Positions 52,301 through 62,658 of a stretch of 64,000 bases of DNA are shown here, one piece after another (the first letter of the stretch is position 1; every line of letters starts with the position of its first letter). The DNA comes from an uncultured Solobacterium sp. Its GTDB lineage: Bacteria; Bacillota_I; Bacilli_A; Erysipelotrichales; Erysipelotrichaceae. The stretch is taken from assembly GCA_900552125.1 (NCBI GenBank), contig URYK01000001.1, positions 106,380 through 170,379 of the forward strand, written 5' to 3'. A model generated the notes under the pieces. The model was given only the letters and a program-made list of their open reading frames with translations. It did not search any database and was not told where the DNA came from. Position numbers and translations under genes: made by a program.

Positions 52301-54469
52301 ATGAACCCAAGACGCAGTAATAGAAGATTAATGTATATGATTATAGTTATAGGGATGGTTGGTGTTGTGATTTTATCCAATATCCTTTTTACTATGGTTA
52401 CACAAAAACATTTTAGAACAGGAGTTAATATCAAGGATTACAAGGATCCGGATATTACTAGTCAAAATGTATTGAAGGCAAAACGTGGAACAATTTATGA
52501 TCGCAGTGGAGAAGTAATAGCGCAGGACGAAGATACTTATAAAATTATTCTTTATTTAGATGAGAGTCGAAAAGGTATTGAAGATAAACCTGCATATGTA
52601 CAGGATATCAAAGCTACTGCCAAAGCCCTAGCTCCTATTTTAGATATGGAAGAAAGTGATATCACCGAACGTTTACAGAGTGCAAAAGATAACAACTTGT
52701 ATCAGACAGAACTAGGGGATAAAGGTAAAAATTTATCAAGCGAAGTCAAAGCAGAAATTGAAGCTTTAAATCTGACAGGAATTGATTTTGAATCAACGGT
52801 TAATCGAAATTATCCCGCTGGTGTTTTCGCATCTCATCTTATTGGATATGCACAATATGATGATGAAACAAACACGATGGTTGGAAAAATGGGATTGGAA
52901 GCAGCCTTAGATGATTACTTAAAGGGTAAAGATGGGCTAGAAGTCTATCAGAGTGATGCGTCCGGAAATATCCTTCCAGGTACAAAATATACAGAGAGTT
53001 ATCCAGAAGATGGAGATAATGTTGTATTGACACTAGATAGTAATGTACAGCAGACCTTACAGACATCTTTAGATAAAAGTGTAAAAGATACGTATGGCGG
53101 AGTTCGTGGCTGGGGTATCGTTATGGAAGTAGAAACAGGTAAAATATTAGGCTGGGCTAGTTCTCCTTCTTTCGATTTGAATAAAAGAAATTTAAAAAAC
53201 TATGTTGATCTTCCTTCGGATTATTTGTATGAGCCTGGCTCCGTTATGAAAGGTATTACCTATGCGGCCGCAATTGACAGCGGGAACTATCCATACAATA
53301 AAACTTTTAATTCTGGTATCTTTTATTTTACGGAAGACAGTAATGGTAAAATTTATCGTACAGATAAATCTAATCTATATATTCAAGATGCCTTGGGTAA
53401 TGATCATGGTACGATCACCTTTGATAAAGGATTTGTATTATCTAGTAATATCGGTATCTGTGAATTACTGACTAAATATATGGATCCAGATATCTATAAA
53501 GAATATGTGGATAAATTTGGGTTCTTAAAGCCAGTGAATACTCCTTTTATCAGTAATGGAAGCGGTAGTATGTCATTTAATTATGCTTCTGAAAAATTAT
53601 CAACCGGATTTGGACAAGCCATTAATGTCACTGCATTACAGATGGTACAGGCATATTCTGCAATCTTTAATGATGGAACAATGGTACAGCCTTATGTGGT
53701 AGATCGTATTGAAGACGCAAGTGGAAAAGTTGTGGAACAATATGATACTACTGTTGTTGGTCAGCCTATTTCTGAAGAAACCAGCAAATATATGCAGAAG
53801 CTAATGAAACGAGTAGTTTATGATAAAGATGGTACAGCCGCTGCATATAAAATGAATGATGTGGAAATCATTGCGAAAACTGGTACAGGACAGATAGCAG
53901 GGAAGAACGGTTATGATGGCAGCTTATATACGAACTCTGTTATGATGGCAGCTCCTGCAGATGATCCAAAGGTTATGGTGTACTATGCTTTTCAGGCAAA
54001 GGATATCTTGAGTTATAGTCGTGAGCCAATGAAAGAAGTTATGCGTGCAGCTTTAGTGGCAGCTAATATTACAAGTGATCAGGAAAGTGATGAATCAAGT
54101 GAATCATACAAAGATTTTAAACAATCTATGATGCCTTCTTTATTGAATCATACATTGAGTTATGCGAAAAATAAACTGGAAGATACTTCTACCAATCTTG
54201 TTGTGATCGGTAATGGTTCTAATGTTGTAAAACAATATCCAAAAGAGTATGAAACAATCATATCGAATCAGAATGTATTCCTGCTAACAGATGGAAGTAA
54301 GATCACGATGCCGAATATGAAAGGCTGGACAAAGAAAGATGTTACTGCTTTCTGGGAAATGACGCATATAGAGGTGCAGATGAGTGGTACAGGAAAAGTT
54401 ACTTCACAAAATATAAAGGCAGGAAAAGCTATTAATTCAGATACGGTCATAAAGGTAGAGATGGAATAA
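52301..54469 (+). CDS. Class B penicillin-binding protein with PASTA domains (PBP2x/FtsI type)
   Basis: Septal transpeptidase, 722 residues. A membrane anchor (about 10-32), a dimerisation domain starting RGTIYDRSGEVIAQ, then the transpeptidase domain with S314-V-M-K317, S381-S-N383 and K526-T-G. Two PASTA-like repeats close the protein (from about 605). A terminator follows, separating it from the second PBP. Confidence 0.92.
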   Translation: MNPRRSNRRLMYMIIVIGMVGVVILSNILFTMVTQKHFRTGVNIKDYKDPDITSQNVLKAKRGTIYDRSGEVIAQDEDTYKIILYLDESRKGIEDKPAYVQDIKATAKALAPILDMEESDITERLQSAKDNNLYQTELGDKGKNLSSEVKAEIEALNLTGIDFESTVNRNYPAGVFASHLIGYAQYDDETNTMVGKMGLEAALDDYLKGKDGLEVYQSDASGNILPGTKYTESYPEDGDNVVLTLDSNVQQTLQTSLDKSVKDTYGGVRGWGIVMEVETGKILGWASSPSFDLNKRNLKNYVDLPSDYLYEPGSVMKGITYAAAIDSGNYPYNKTFNSGIFYFTEDSNGKIYRTDKSNLYIQDALGNDHGTITFDKGFVLSSNIGICELLTKYMDPDIYKEYVDKFGFLKPVNTPFISNGSGSMSFNYASEKLSTGFGQAINVTALQMVQAYSAIFNDGTMVQPYVVDRIEDASGKVVEQYDTTVVGQPISEETSKYMQKLMKRVVYDKDGTAAAYKMNDVEIIAKTGTGQIAGKNGYDGSLYTNSVMMAAPADDPKVMVYYAFQAKDILSYSREPMKEVMRAALVAANITSDQESDESSESYKDFKQSMMPSLLNHTLSYAKNKLEDTSTNLVVIGNGSNVVKQYPKEYETIISNQNVFLLTDGSKITMPNMKGWTKKDVTAFWEMTHIEVQMSGTGKVTSQNIKAGKAINSDTVIKVEME

Positions 54470-54475
54470 AAAACT

Positions 54476-54518
54476 GAGATTTCTTTCTATTAGATAATAG
54501 ATTTGGAAATCTCTTTTT
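54476..54518 (+). terminator. Internal terminator in the dcw cluster
   Basis: GAGATTTC (54476-54483) pairs with GAAATCTC (54506-54513), followed by five Ts. Confidence 0.75.
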
Positions 54519-54614
54519 AGTATGTAAGGAAGAATAGATTAAAATAGAAGAGTTTCTTTTCTATCACATCATAAATAATATTCACTTTACATAAAATGTC
54601 ATGAGGTGGTCTGT

Positions 54615-56534
54615 ATGATTCGTAGTAAAGTGAAAACAAGAATTTCTTCTATTTTTTTGTGCTGTATCATTATTTTTGGCTGTATTTTAGGGAAATTAGG
54701 TTATGAACAGATTTTTCATCATACGGATATTATGCAGAAAGCACTGAGTCTGTGGGAACGAGATTTTACAGTGGCAGGGCTTCGAGGTTCTATTGTGGAC
54801 ATAAACGGAAGTGTTTTAGCACATGATATTCCTAGTACCTCTGTGATGGTAGTTCCAGCACAAATTAAAGATGCGAAAACAACGGCTCAAAAACTAGCGG
54901 AAGTATTAGAAGCTGATGAGGAGAAAATTTATACAACAATCACAAAGCATGTGAGTACTCAAAAAATCCAGCCTGAGGGAAGATTGATTAGTGATGAAAA
55001 GGCAAGAAAGCTAGAAGCTATGGATCTTAGTGGCGTATATCTGGTTCAGGATTCTCTGCGAAATTATCCAAATGGAAGTTATCTTGCACAGGTATTGGGA
55101 TTTACTGGTATTGATAATCAGGGATTAGCTGGTTTGGAACTGCAATATGATGGAATTCTATCCGCAAAAAATGGTGCATTAAATATTCCATTTGATGCGA
55201 AAGGACATAATGTAGAGTTGTATCAGGAAAGTTATGAGGCACCGGGAAGAGGAATGGATGTTCAACTTACGATTGATGCGAATATACAAAATATCGTAGA
55301 AAGAGAAATGAATAATTTAATGACACGCTATAAGCCTGCTTCTGCTTTAGCTCTTGCGATGAATCCAAAAACAGGGGAAATATTAGCAATGGTTAGTAAA
55401 CCGGATTTTGATCCTAATCATTATGAGGATTATTCTAGTGATATCTATAATCGTAATCTACCTATCTGGATGAGTTATGAACCTGGCTCTACATTTAAAT
55501 CTATCACATTTGCTTCTGCTTTAGATCTTAATTTATTTGATATGTTTAAAGATACGTATTTTGATAAAGGTTATGAGATGGTAGGAGGAGCTAGGATTAA
55601 ATCATGGAAAGCGGGTGGGCATGGTTTACAGACCTTCTTACAGGTTTTAGAAAATTCATCCAATCCAGGCTTCGTGGAAATTTCAAGAAGATTAGGATTG
55701 GATAATGAGTATGACTATGTGACAAATTTCGGATTTGGTGAGAAAACTGGTGTTGATCTGCCAGGAGAAAGTACTGGAATCATGTTTAAAAAAAGTGTGA
55801 TGGGAGAAGTAGAGCAGGCAACAGTTGCATTTGGACAGGGATTGAGTGTTACTCCAATCCAATTGGTGACAGCTTTTTCCGCAGTGATAAATGGCGGAAC
55901 ATTATATGAACCATACATTACCAAAAGCATTCAGGATCCTATTACCCACGATGTGATTTTGGAATATAAACCAACGATAAAACGTCAGGTCATTCAAGAA
56001 GAAACCAGCAAACAGATGCGTTATGCATTAGAAAGTGTTGTGGCAAATGGTGGAGGAAAGGCGGCTTATATAGAAGGTTATAAAATTGGCGGAAAAACAG
56101 GAACAGCGCAGAAAGCGGAAAATGGAGTGTACTCTACATCGAATTATATTCTATCTTTTTTAAGCGCTGCCCCGATGGATGATCCTGAAATTGTCTTATA
56201 TATTGCGGCAGATAGTCCCCAAAATGATATTTTATATGGCGGTACAGTTATCGCCCCAGTTGTAAAGGCTTGTTACGAGGATATTTTGCCTTATTTAGGT
56301 ATTGAAAAAGTTGATGAACAGATTCCTAAGAAATTAATCTGGCCGGAAACGGAGAATTTTAAACTGGAGAATTTTGTAAGTAAGAAGAAAAAAGAAGTTG
56401 TTCAGGCAGGTGTCACTTTTACTTTTATTGGAGAAGGCGACACGGTAATGGAACAGATGCCAGAAGCAGGAACAACAATTTCATCAGAAGGAGGGGAGGT
56501 TTGGATTTATCTTGGAAATGACAAAGTTAAGTGA
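54615..56534 (+). CDS. Class B penicillin-binding protein (SpoVD/FtsI-like) with one PASTA domain
   Basis: 639 residues, N-terminal membrane anchor (about 11-30). RGSIVDINGSVLAHD begins the dimerisation domain; catalytic S292-T-F-K295, S348-S-N350 and K494-T-G are intact. A single PASTA domain ends the protein. Two adjacent class B PBPs are seen in spore-formers (FtsI plus SpoVD), but no sporulation gene is in the window, so the role may be vegetative. ATG 54615 follows GAGGTGG. Confidence 0.9.
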   Translation: MIRSKVKTRISSIFLCCIIIFGCILGKLGYEQIFHHTDIMQKALSLWERDFTVAGLRGSIVDINGSVLAHDIPSTSVMVVPAQIKDAKTTAQKLAEVLEADEEKIYTTITKHVSTQKIQPEGRLISDEKARKLEAMDLSGVYLVQDSLRNYPNGSYLAQVLGFTGIDNQGLAGLELQYDGILSAKNGALNIPFDAKGHNVELYQESYEAPGRGMDVQLTIDANIQNIVEREMNNLMTRYKPASALALAMNPKTGEILAMVSKPDFDPNHYEDYSSDIYNRNLPIWMSYEPGSTFKSITFASALDLNLFDMFKDTYFDKGYEMVGGARIKSWKAGGHGLQTFLQVLENSSNPGFVEISRRLGLDNEYDYVTNFGFGEKTGVDLPGESTGIMFKKSVMGEVEQATVAFGQGLSVTPIQLVTAFSAVINGGTLYEPYITKSIQDPITHDVILEYKPTIKRQVIQEETSKQMRYALESVVANGGGKAAYIEGYKIGGKTGTAQKAENGVYSTSNYILSFLSAAPMDDPEIVLYIAADSPQNDILYGGTVIAPVVKACYEDILPYLGIEKVDEQIPKKLIWPETENFKLENFVSKKKKEVVQAGVTFTFIGEGDTVMEQMPEAGTTISSEGGEVWIYLGNDKVK

Positions 56535-57942
56535 TTTATTTTCGTTACTGCATATTCCCTGCGATGACGATCGAATCATCCAAGGTATCAGTGATCATAC
56601 TAATGATATAGAAAAAGACTGGCTGTTTGTCTGCCGTAAAGGATTTCAGCAAGATGGGACAAAGTTTATTCAGGAAGCACTTGATAAAGGTGCCGTTATC
56701 TTATGCGAAGAGTCTAATTTTGTGAAAAAACATGTATATTATACAAAACATATTGAACGAATATGCCAAGCACTTCTTGAACTATATTACGGGAACCTAT
56801 GTGAACATTTGAAAGTAATAGGTATAACTGGAACAAATGGGAAAACCAGTGTAGCGGATTTTCTTGTCCAGCTTTTACAGATGCAGGACTGTAAAGTTCT
56901 GCGAATAGGAACAGGAAAAATATATTTTCCTAATGAATGTATACTGATTGAAAATACTACACCAGGAAGTTTTCAATTAGCTAATTATTTTAGAAGGGCG
57001 ATAAAAGAGAATATATCCTATGTTGTGATGGAAGTTAGCTCTCATGCGATCGATCAGAATCGCATTAATTTTCTACGCTTTGATCAGATTATTTATACAA
57101 ATATAACGCAGGATCATTTAGATTATCATATTACACAGGTGCATTATCGCTTCACGAAATATAAACTGCGACGTTATGTAAAAGAAAAAGGAATTATTTT
57201 ATATAATAATGATATTGCTTATATGCAGGAATTACGTTATCTTGTGAAAGATAACTGTATTGGTATAGGAAAAGATGCGGAAATAAAGATTTATGATATT
57301 TGTTTAAGTGATAGAGATTTATCTTTCTTTCTTCAAGGACATAAAGTAAGTGCACCTTTATTAGGAAAAGTTAATGTATATAATTTAGCGCAGGCGATTG
57401 TTTCTGCTCATTATTTAGGTTATTCTTATGAAGATTTATGTCGTGACTGTAAAACAATTCAATCGGTTAGTGGAAGAATGGAAATTATACAAACTAAGGA
57501 TTTTGTGATATGGGTAGATTATGCGCATACTGCATCAGCAGTAAAAGAGCTATTAATGTTTGCGAATATGGTGTGTAAAGGAAGAGTCATAATTGTTTTA
57601 GGCTGTGGTGGTGAAAGAGATCGTAATAAAAGACCGATTATGGCTGAAATAGCTGCAGAATATAGTCATTATGCGGTCTTTACAAGTGATAATCCTAGAG
57701 GAGAATCTATTTCCGCAATATTAGATGATATGCTTGTGAAACATTATGCGCATACGATGATATTTGAAAATCGCTATTTTGCGATAAAACATACTATTAA
57801 AGTAGCACAAAAAAATGATATAATAATAATCGCTGGAAAAGGAGATGAAGATACGATGACAGTGTTTAATAAGAAATATCCTTTTTCTGATAAAATTGTA
57901 GTGATGGAATGTCTAGCTAAGGAGGAACTACTTTGGAAATAA
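56518..57942 (+). CDS. murE: UDP-MurNAc-tripeptide synthetase MurE
   Basis: Adds the third amino acid to the peptidoglycan stem. 474 residues: ATP loop GITGTNGKTS, NTTPGS, EVSSHAIDQNR, the catalytic-Lys-region FTKYKLRRYV, WVDYAHTASAV and D391-N-P-R394. DNPRxE is the meso-diaminopimelate-type substrate loop, not the lysine-type. The start (ATG 56518, TTG 56512 possible) overlaps the PBP gene by 17 bases. Confidence 0.92.
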   Translation: MTKLSDLFSLLHIPCDDDRIIQGISDHTNDIEKDWLFVCRKGFQQDGTKFIQEALDKGAVILCEESNFVKKHVYYTKHIERICQALLELYYGNLCEHLKVIGITGTNGKTSVADFLVQLLQMQDCKVLRIGTGKIYFPNECILIENTTPGSFQLANYFRRAIKENISYVVMEVSSHAIDQNRINFLRFDQIIYTNITQDHLDYHITQVHYRFTKYKLRRYVKEKGIILYNNDIAYMQELRYLVKDNCIGIGKDAEIKIYDICLSDRDLSFFLQGHKVSAPLLGKVNVYNLAQAIVSAHYLGYSYEDLCRDCKTIQSVSGRMEIIQTKDFVIWVDYAHTASAVKELLMFANMVCKGRVIIVLGCGGERDRNKRPIMAEIAAEYSHYAVFTSDNPRGESISAILDDMLVKHYAHTMIFENRYFAIKHTIKVAQKNDIIIIAGKGDEDTMTVFNKKYPFSDKIVVMECLAKEELLWK

Positions 57943-58895
57943 AATATCTTTTAGCGTTTGGGATCAGCTTAGTTGCGACCTTATTGGTCATGCCAAAGCT
58001 TATTCCTTTCCTACATAAAATTAAATTTGGACAAAGCATACGAAAAGAAGGACCGCAGAGTCATATGGCTAAAACAGGAACCCCAACTATGGGCGGTATT
58101 GTATTTGTATGCATACCGATCTTAGTGATGCTGGTATTAGACTATAAGGCTTTTTCCAGTCCAGAGATGCTGATATGTATATTGGCATATTTAGGTTATG
58201 CATGTATCGGTTTTATTGATGATTTCTTAATTGTGGTGAAAAAGAACAATGATGGATTAAAGCCATCAGTTAAATTTTTGATGCAGTCAGTATTAGCGGT
58301 TGTCTTCTACCTGTTTTATCAGGCGATTGCCGAAACAACGCTAGTAATTCCGGTATTGAATATTTCATTAGAATTAGGAATTCTATACTTTGTATTAATA
58401 TTCTTTATGTTTACATGTGAATCCAATGCGGTTAATTTAACAGATGGGTTGGATGGCCTATGTGCAGGAACTTCTATGATTGCGATAGCACCTTTTATCG
58501 TTTTTGCATTATTACAGAAGAATAATGATCTGGCAATGTTTCTTTTAGCAGTATGTGGTTCACTATTAGGATATCTTCGCTTTAATATTCATCCAGCTAA
58601 GATTTTTATGGGAGATACAGGATCTTTGGCAATCGGTGGTTTATTAGCTGCCAGTGCGATGATTTTGAAAAAAGAATTATTACTGATTATAATTGGCGGT
58701 GTATTTGTTATTGAATTATTGTCAGTAGTAATTCAAGTAACAAGCTATAAAGCAACTGGGAAAAGAGTATTTCGTATGGCTCCGTTGCATCATCATTTTG
58801 AATTAGGTGGAATGAAAGAAACTCAAGTCGTATTAATGTTTTGGTGTATAGGTTTTGTATTAGCGTGTATCGGATTATGGCTGGGAGTGATATAA
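57933..58895 (+). CDS. mraY: Phospho-MurNAc-pentapeptide transferase MraY
   Basis: Makes lipid I. 320 residues, ten membrane segments; GTPTMGG, CIGFIDDFLIV, ESNAVNLTDGLDGL and FMGDTGSLAIGG plus MAPLHHHFELGG are all present. TTG 57933 is the start, with AAGGAGG 7 bp upstream; it overlaps murE by 10 bases. Confidence 0.96.
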   Translation: MEIKYLLAFGISLVATLLVMPKLIPFLHKIKFGQSIRKEGPQSHMAKTGTPTMGGIVFVCIPILVMLVLDYKAFSSPEMLICILAYLGYACIGFIDDFLIVVKKNNDGLKPSVKFLMQSVLAVVFYLFYQAIAETTLVIPVLNISLELGILYFVLIFFMFTCESNAVNLTDGLDGLCAGTSMIAIAPFIVFALLQKNNDLAMFLLAVCGSLLGYLRFNIHPAKIFMGDTGSLAIGGLLAASAMILKKELLLIIIGGVFVIELLSVVIQVTSYKATGKRVFRMAPLHHHFELGGMKETQVVLMFWCIGFVLACIGLWLGVI

Positions 58896-58896
58896 G

Positions 58897-60210
58897 ATGA
58901 GTGATAAAGTTTTAGTAATAGGTGCTGCAAGAAGCGGTATTGCGGCTAGCAAACTGCTTGTGCGCCATGGATATGAAGTGATTCTTACGGATATGAATGA
59001 AATTGAAAATAAAGAAGAATTACTATCTTTAGGTATCACGATCTATGATAAAGGTCATCCTGAAGCCTTAAAAAATGAAGAATATACCTTTGTGGTAAAA
59101 AATCCAGGAATAAAATATACAGTTCCTTTTGTGAAATACTTTGTGGATCATAAAGTTCCGATCTTTACAGAAGTGGAAATCGGATATCGTTTTGCGAAAA
59201 AATTTCATTATGGGGCAGTTACAGGCACAAATGGTAAAACGACTATTACAACCATGCTTTATGAAATGCTGAAGTATAATGATAAAGCTATTGTAGCTGG
59301 GAATATCGGTTATCCATTAAGTGAATTAGCTTTACGTTATGAAACAGAAGAAAAAGATGTAGCCTTAGAATTAAGTAATTTTCAGCTGTTAGGTATCGAT
59401 ACTTTTGCGCCTAGTGTAAGTGTCGTATGTAATCTAGCACCTGATCATTTAGACTATATGCCTAATGTAGAATCTTATTATGCCAGCAAAATGAAAATTT
59501 ATGAGAACTGTAAAGAAGATGATTGGTTCTTAAGAAATGTTGATGATGAAACAGTAATGCAGTATGCAAAGAATATTCCTTGTACTGTTATTGACTTTTC
59601 ATTAAAAAGAAGTGATGTAGATTTATATCGTAAAGACGGGGCAGTTTACTTGCATAATACTCTGCTATTTGAAGAAAAAACACTTCCAGTAGTAGGAGAA
59701 TATAATATTTGTAATGCTATGATTGCATCTTGCATGGCTTATAAATTAGGTGTATCTATTCCTGATATTCAAAAAGCAATTGCTAACTTTAAACCAGTAG
59801 AACATCGTTTAGAATATATTGGAGAGAAAAATGGAGTACGTTTCTATAATGACTCCAAAGCTACCAATACACATGCTGTTACTGCGGCTTTGAAGTCCTT
59901 TGAAAAAAATATTATATTACTAGCTGGAGGTCATGATAAAGGTATATCCTTTGATGATCTTAAGCAATTTGATGAAAAAGTGAAACTATGTGTGGCTTTT
60001 GGAGAAACAAGAGAACAATTTAAAGAAATTTTCCATCATGTAATCACAAAAGAAACGATGGAAGAAGCATTGCAGGAAGCAATTGCACATAGCGAGACAG
60101 GAGATGTGATTTTGTTATCGCCAGCATGTTCCAGCTATGATCAGTTTCCAAATTATGAAATACGAGGAAAACTATTTAAAGAAATGGTAAATACATGGCT
60201 ACATTCTTAA
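58897..60210 (+). CDS. murD: UDP-MurNAc-L-alanine:D-glutamate ligase MurD
   Basis: 437 residues. N-terminal GAARSGIAASKLL, the ATP loop GAVTGTNGKTTITTML, ELSNFQLLGID, APDHLDYM, HRLEYIGEKNGVRFYNDSKATN and the final LSPACSSYDQFPNYEIRG identify MurD. It starts one base after mraY. Confidence 0.96.
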   Translation: MSDKVLVIGAARSGIAASKLLVRHGYEVILTDMNEIENKEELLSLGITIYDKGHPEALKNEEYTFVVKNPGIKYTVPFVKYFVDHKVPIFTEVEIGYRFAKKFHYGAVTGTNGKTTITTMLYEMLKYNDKAIVAGNIGYPLSELALRYETEEKDVALELSNFQLLGIDTFAPSVSVVCNLAPDHLDYMPNVESYYASKMKIYENCKEDDWFLRNVDDETVMQYAKNIPCTVIDFSLKRSDVDLYRKDGAVYLHNTLLFEEKTLPVVGEYNICNAMIASCMAYKLGVSIPDIQKAIANFKPVEHRLEYIGEKNGVRFYNDSKATNTHAVTAALKSFEKNIILLAGGHDKGISFDDLKQFDEKVKLCVAFGETREQFKEIFHHVITKETMEEALQEAIAHSETGDVILLSPACSSYDQFPNYEIRGKLFKEMVNTWLHS

Positions 60211-60243
60211 GATAATAAAAAGCACATAAAAGGAGATGATAAT

Positions 60244-61116
60244 ATGTTTATTTTTGATATGATCAAAGCAATTCTTTTAGGGATTATACAAGGTATTACA
60301 GAATGGCTTCCAGTCAGCAGTACTGGACATATGATATTATTTAATAGCTTTTTTCCAATGAGCTCTTCACTGGCAAAACCTGATACAGCTGAATTTGCTT
60401 TTTGGGGCTTATTTCTAGTAGTGATTCAGCTTGGTTCCATACTTGCTGTATGTGTACTGTATTTTCATAAATTAAATCCATTTTCTCCACGCAAGTCTAT
60501 CAGTGAAAAAAGAGCTACATGGGATTTGTGGTTTCATGTGTTTGTAGCATCTATTCCTGGTATTATTGGGATTTTTCTAAATGATTATGTAGAAAAATAT
60601 ATGAATAATGCAATTGTTGTGGCAGTTGCCTTAATTGTGTTTGGTATCGGATTTATTATTTTGGAAAATACAAAGCGAGAAGTAAAATATCGAAAAGTTA
60701 AAGAAATTACATATCAGACAGCGTTATTTATTGGTATGTTTCAATTAATTGCGGCATTAGTACCAGGAACATCAAGAAGCGGAGCTACGATATTAGGGGC
60801 TTCTATCTTAGGATGTTCAAGATTTGCGGCTAGTGAATTCTCATTCTTTATGGCAATTCCTGCAATGGCAGGAGCAAGCGGGTTAAAATTTGTTAAATAT
60901 TTTTTGAATTATGGATTTAATATGAGTGGGCAGGCTGTTGCCTTGTTAGTAGTCGCAAGTATCATTGCTTTCGTAGTATCTATGTTTGCAATTCGTTTCT
61001 TAATGAATTACATCCGTAATCATGATTTCAAGATATTTGGTTATTACCGAATTATTGTTGGTGTTGCGGTATTGATTTGTTACTTTTTAGGAGTTTTAAA
61101 TTTAAGTGCAATATAA
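60244..61116 (+). CDS. uppP: Undecaprenyl-diphosphatase UppP (BacA)
   Basis: Recycles the lipid carrier of wall synthesis; raises bacitracin tolerance. 290 residues, about eight membrane segments, with the two active-site motifs GITEWLPVSSTGHM and PGTSRSGATI. It closes this mur cluster, 33 bp after murD, in the place where ftsW/murG usually stand. Confidence 0.95.
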   Translation: MFIFDMIKAILLGIIQGITEWLPVSSTGHMILFNSFFPMSSSLAKPDTAEFAFWGLFLVVIQLGSILAVCVLYFHKLNPFSPRKSISEKRATWDLWFHVFVASIPGIIGIFLNDYVEKYMNNAIVVAVALIVFGIGFIILENTKREVKYRKVKEITYQTALFIGMFQLIAALVPGTSRSGATILGASILGCSRFAASEFSFFMAIPAMAGASGLKFVKYFLNYGFNMSGQAVALLVVASIIAFVVSMFAIRFLMNYIRNHDFKIFGYYRIIVGVAVLICYFLGVLNLSAI

Positions 61117-61118
61117 TA

Positions 61119-61160
61119 AAAAAATCATTGTATTCATTATGCAGGATACAATGATTTTTT
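61119..61160. terminator. Bidirectional terminator between uppP and trpS
   Basis: AAAAAATCATTGTAT (61119-61133) pairs perfectly with ATACAATGATTTTTT (61146-61160). Confidence 0.92.
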
Positions 61161-61165
61161 GTTAT

Positions 61166-62152
61166 TTAAAAAATCTGAAAACCAACTTTTTTCTTTACTT
61201 TCATAATTTTTTTATGAGCAATACGACGAGCTTTCTCATTACCTTCTGTAATTACTTTTTCAACCATTCCTCTTGCAATGATTTCTTTATATTTAGCCTG
61301 CAAGTCAGTTAAGAAATTAAATACGACTTCACCGGTTTCTTTTTTAAGTTCACCATAACCTTTACCTTCATATCTAGAAACAATGCTTTCAATGCTTTCT
61401 CCGCTTAAGGAAGATAAAATTGTTAATAGGTTTGATAAGCCAGGCTGATTTTCAGGATCATATTGAATAATGCCGATAGAATCCGTTACAGCCGACATGA
61501 TTTTCTTTCTTGCGACAGCCGGTTCATCTAATAAGTCAATCGTTCCTTTTGGATTATCCTCTGATTTAGACATTTTCTTTGTAGGGTTCTGTAAAGAGTA
61601 AATCTTAGCACCAACTTTTGAAACCAACGGATCTGGAACTACAAAAGTATCACCATAACGATTATTGAAACGCTCCGCAAGATTACGAGTTAATTCAACA
61701 TGCTGTTTCTGATCAATTCCTACAGGTACATAATCGGCATCATATAATAAAATATCGGCAGCCATTAAAGATGGATAAGTGAATAATCCGGCAGTAATGC
61801 CTGTTTCACCTTTTGCGGTTTTATCTTTATATTGTGTCATTCTCTGCAATTCTCCCATATAGGAATTGCATGTCATGATCCAACCTAATTCAGCATGTTC
61901 ATGAACATCACTTTGAAGAAAAATCGTAGCCTTTTCTGGGTCAAGACCACAAGCCAGATATAAAGCAATCAAGTCCTTTGTATTTTTCTTTAATTCGGCA
62001 CGATCCTGTGCAACAGTAATCGCATGCAGATTCGCAATAAATACATACATTTCATAATCATCCTGATAAGCAACGAAATTACGGATTGCGCCAATATAAT
62101 TTCCTAAAGTTAAACGACCAGTTGGTTTAACTCCACTTAACATTCTCTTCAT
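61166..62152 (-). CDS. trpS: Tryptophanyl-tRNA synthetase
   Basis: 328 residues, class I synthetase: GVKPTGRLTLGNYIGA (HIGH-region variant), MAADILLYDADYVPVGIDQKQHVELTR, and KMSKS. ATG 62152 is preceded by GGAGGTG. It is controlled by the T-box leader directly upstream and stops at a terminator shared with uppP. Confidence 0.97.
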   Translation of the reverse strand: MKRMLSGVKPTGRLTLGNYIGAIRNFVAYQDDYEMYVFIANLHAITVAQDRAELKKNTKDLIALYLACGLDPEKATIFLQSDVHEHAELGWIMTCNSYMGELQRMTQYKDKTAKGETGITAGLFTYPSLMAADILLYDADYVPVGIDQKQHVELTRNLAERFNNRYGDTFVVPDPLVSKVGAKIYSLQNPTKKMSKSEDNPKGTIDLLDEPAVARKKIMSAVTDSIGIIQYDPENQPGLSNLLTILSSLSGESIESIVSRYEGKGYGELKKETGEVVFNFLTDLQAKYKEIIARGMVEKVITEGNEKARRIAHKKIMKVKKKVGFQIF

Positions 62153-62171
62153 ACAAACACCTCCATAAAAT

Positions 62172-62385
62172 AAAAAAAGTACCATTGTAGGGACGCATTC
62201 AACGTGGTACCACCCGACTTATTCTATGATAATAGAATCACTTGCCAATAACGGCGGCATACCGGTTCCATAGAACATGCTCCAAAGTCCCAATTCGTAT
62301 TATACCATGTGCTGATTTTCACCATCCATCAGCTCTCTTCAAACAATAGTACAATACTACTAATCCTTTTTCATTGCATTATCTA
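62172..62385 (-). promoter_or_regulatory. Tryptophan T-box leader of trpS
   Basis: On the minus strand: stem I with AGAGAGCTGATGG, a specifier loop GAATTGGGAC whose TGG is the tryptophan codon, the T-box core GGGTGGTACCACG (62215-62203), and a terminator formed by GTACCACGTTG and CAATGGTAC followed by Ts (62210-62172). Uncharged tRNA-Trp would pair with TGG and the T-box bulge and allow read-through. Confidence 0.95.
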
Positions 62386-62391
62386 GTTCAT

Positions 62392-62420
62392 ATCATACTA
62401 TTAATTAGAAGGAAAAACAA
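62392..62420 (-). promoter_or_regulatory. Promoter of the trpS T-box transcript
   Basis: Minus strand TTGTTT (62420-62415), 17 bp, TATGAT (62397-62392), placing the start near 62385 at the 5' end of the T-box. The remaining 240 bp up to spx are very AT-rich with no other clear element. Confidence 0.65.
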
Positions 62421-62658
62421 GAAAAATATATAATTTATATATTTAATTGATTACAAAAAAGAACTGATGCTGATAGTTTATCGTCAGTAGAACTAAATGA
62501 TAGATTTTAAGTATATGTCAAGGTAAATAGAGTAAAGATATATAAAAACGAGATAAAAATATGACGTATTTAAGATAAAATATAAAAAATATGAAATTTA
62601 TGCTTTCCTATTAAAATACAATGAATTATAATAAGAGTAGCAAAAGGAGGCAGATAAG

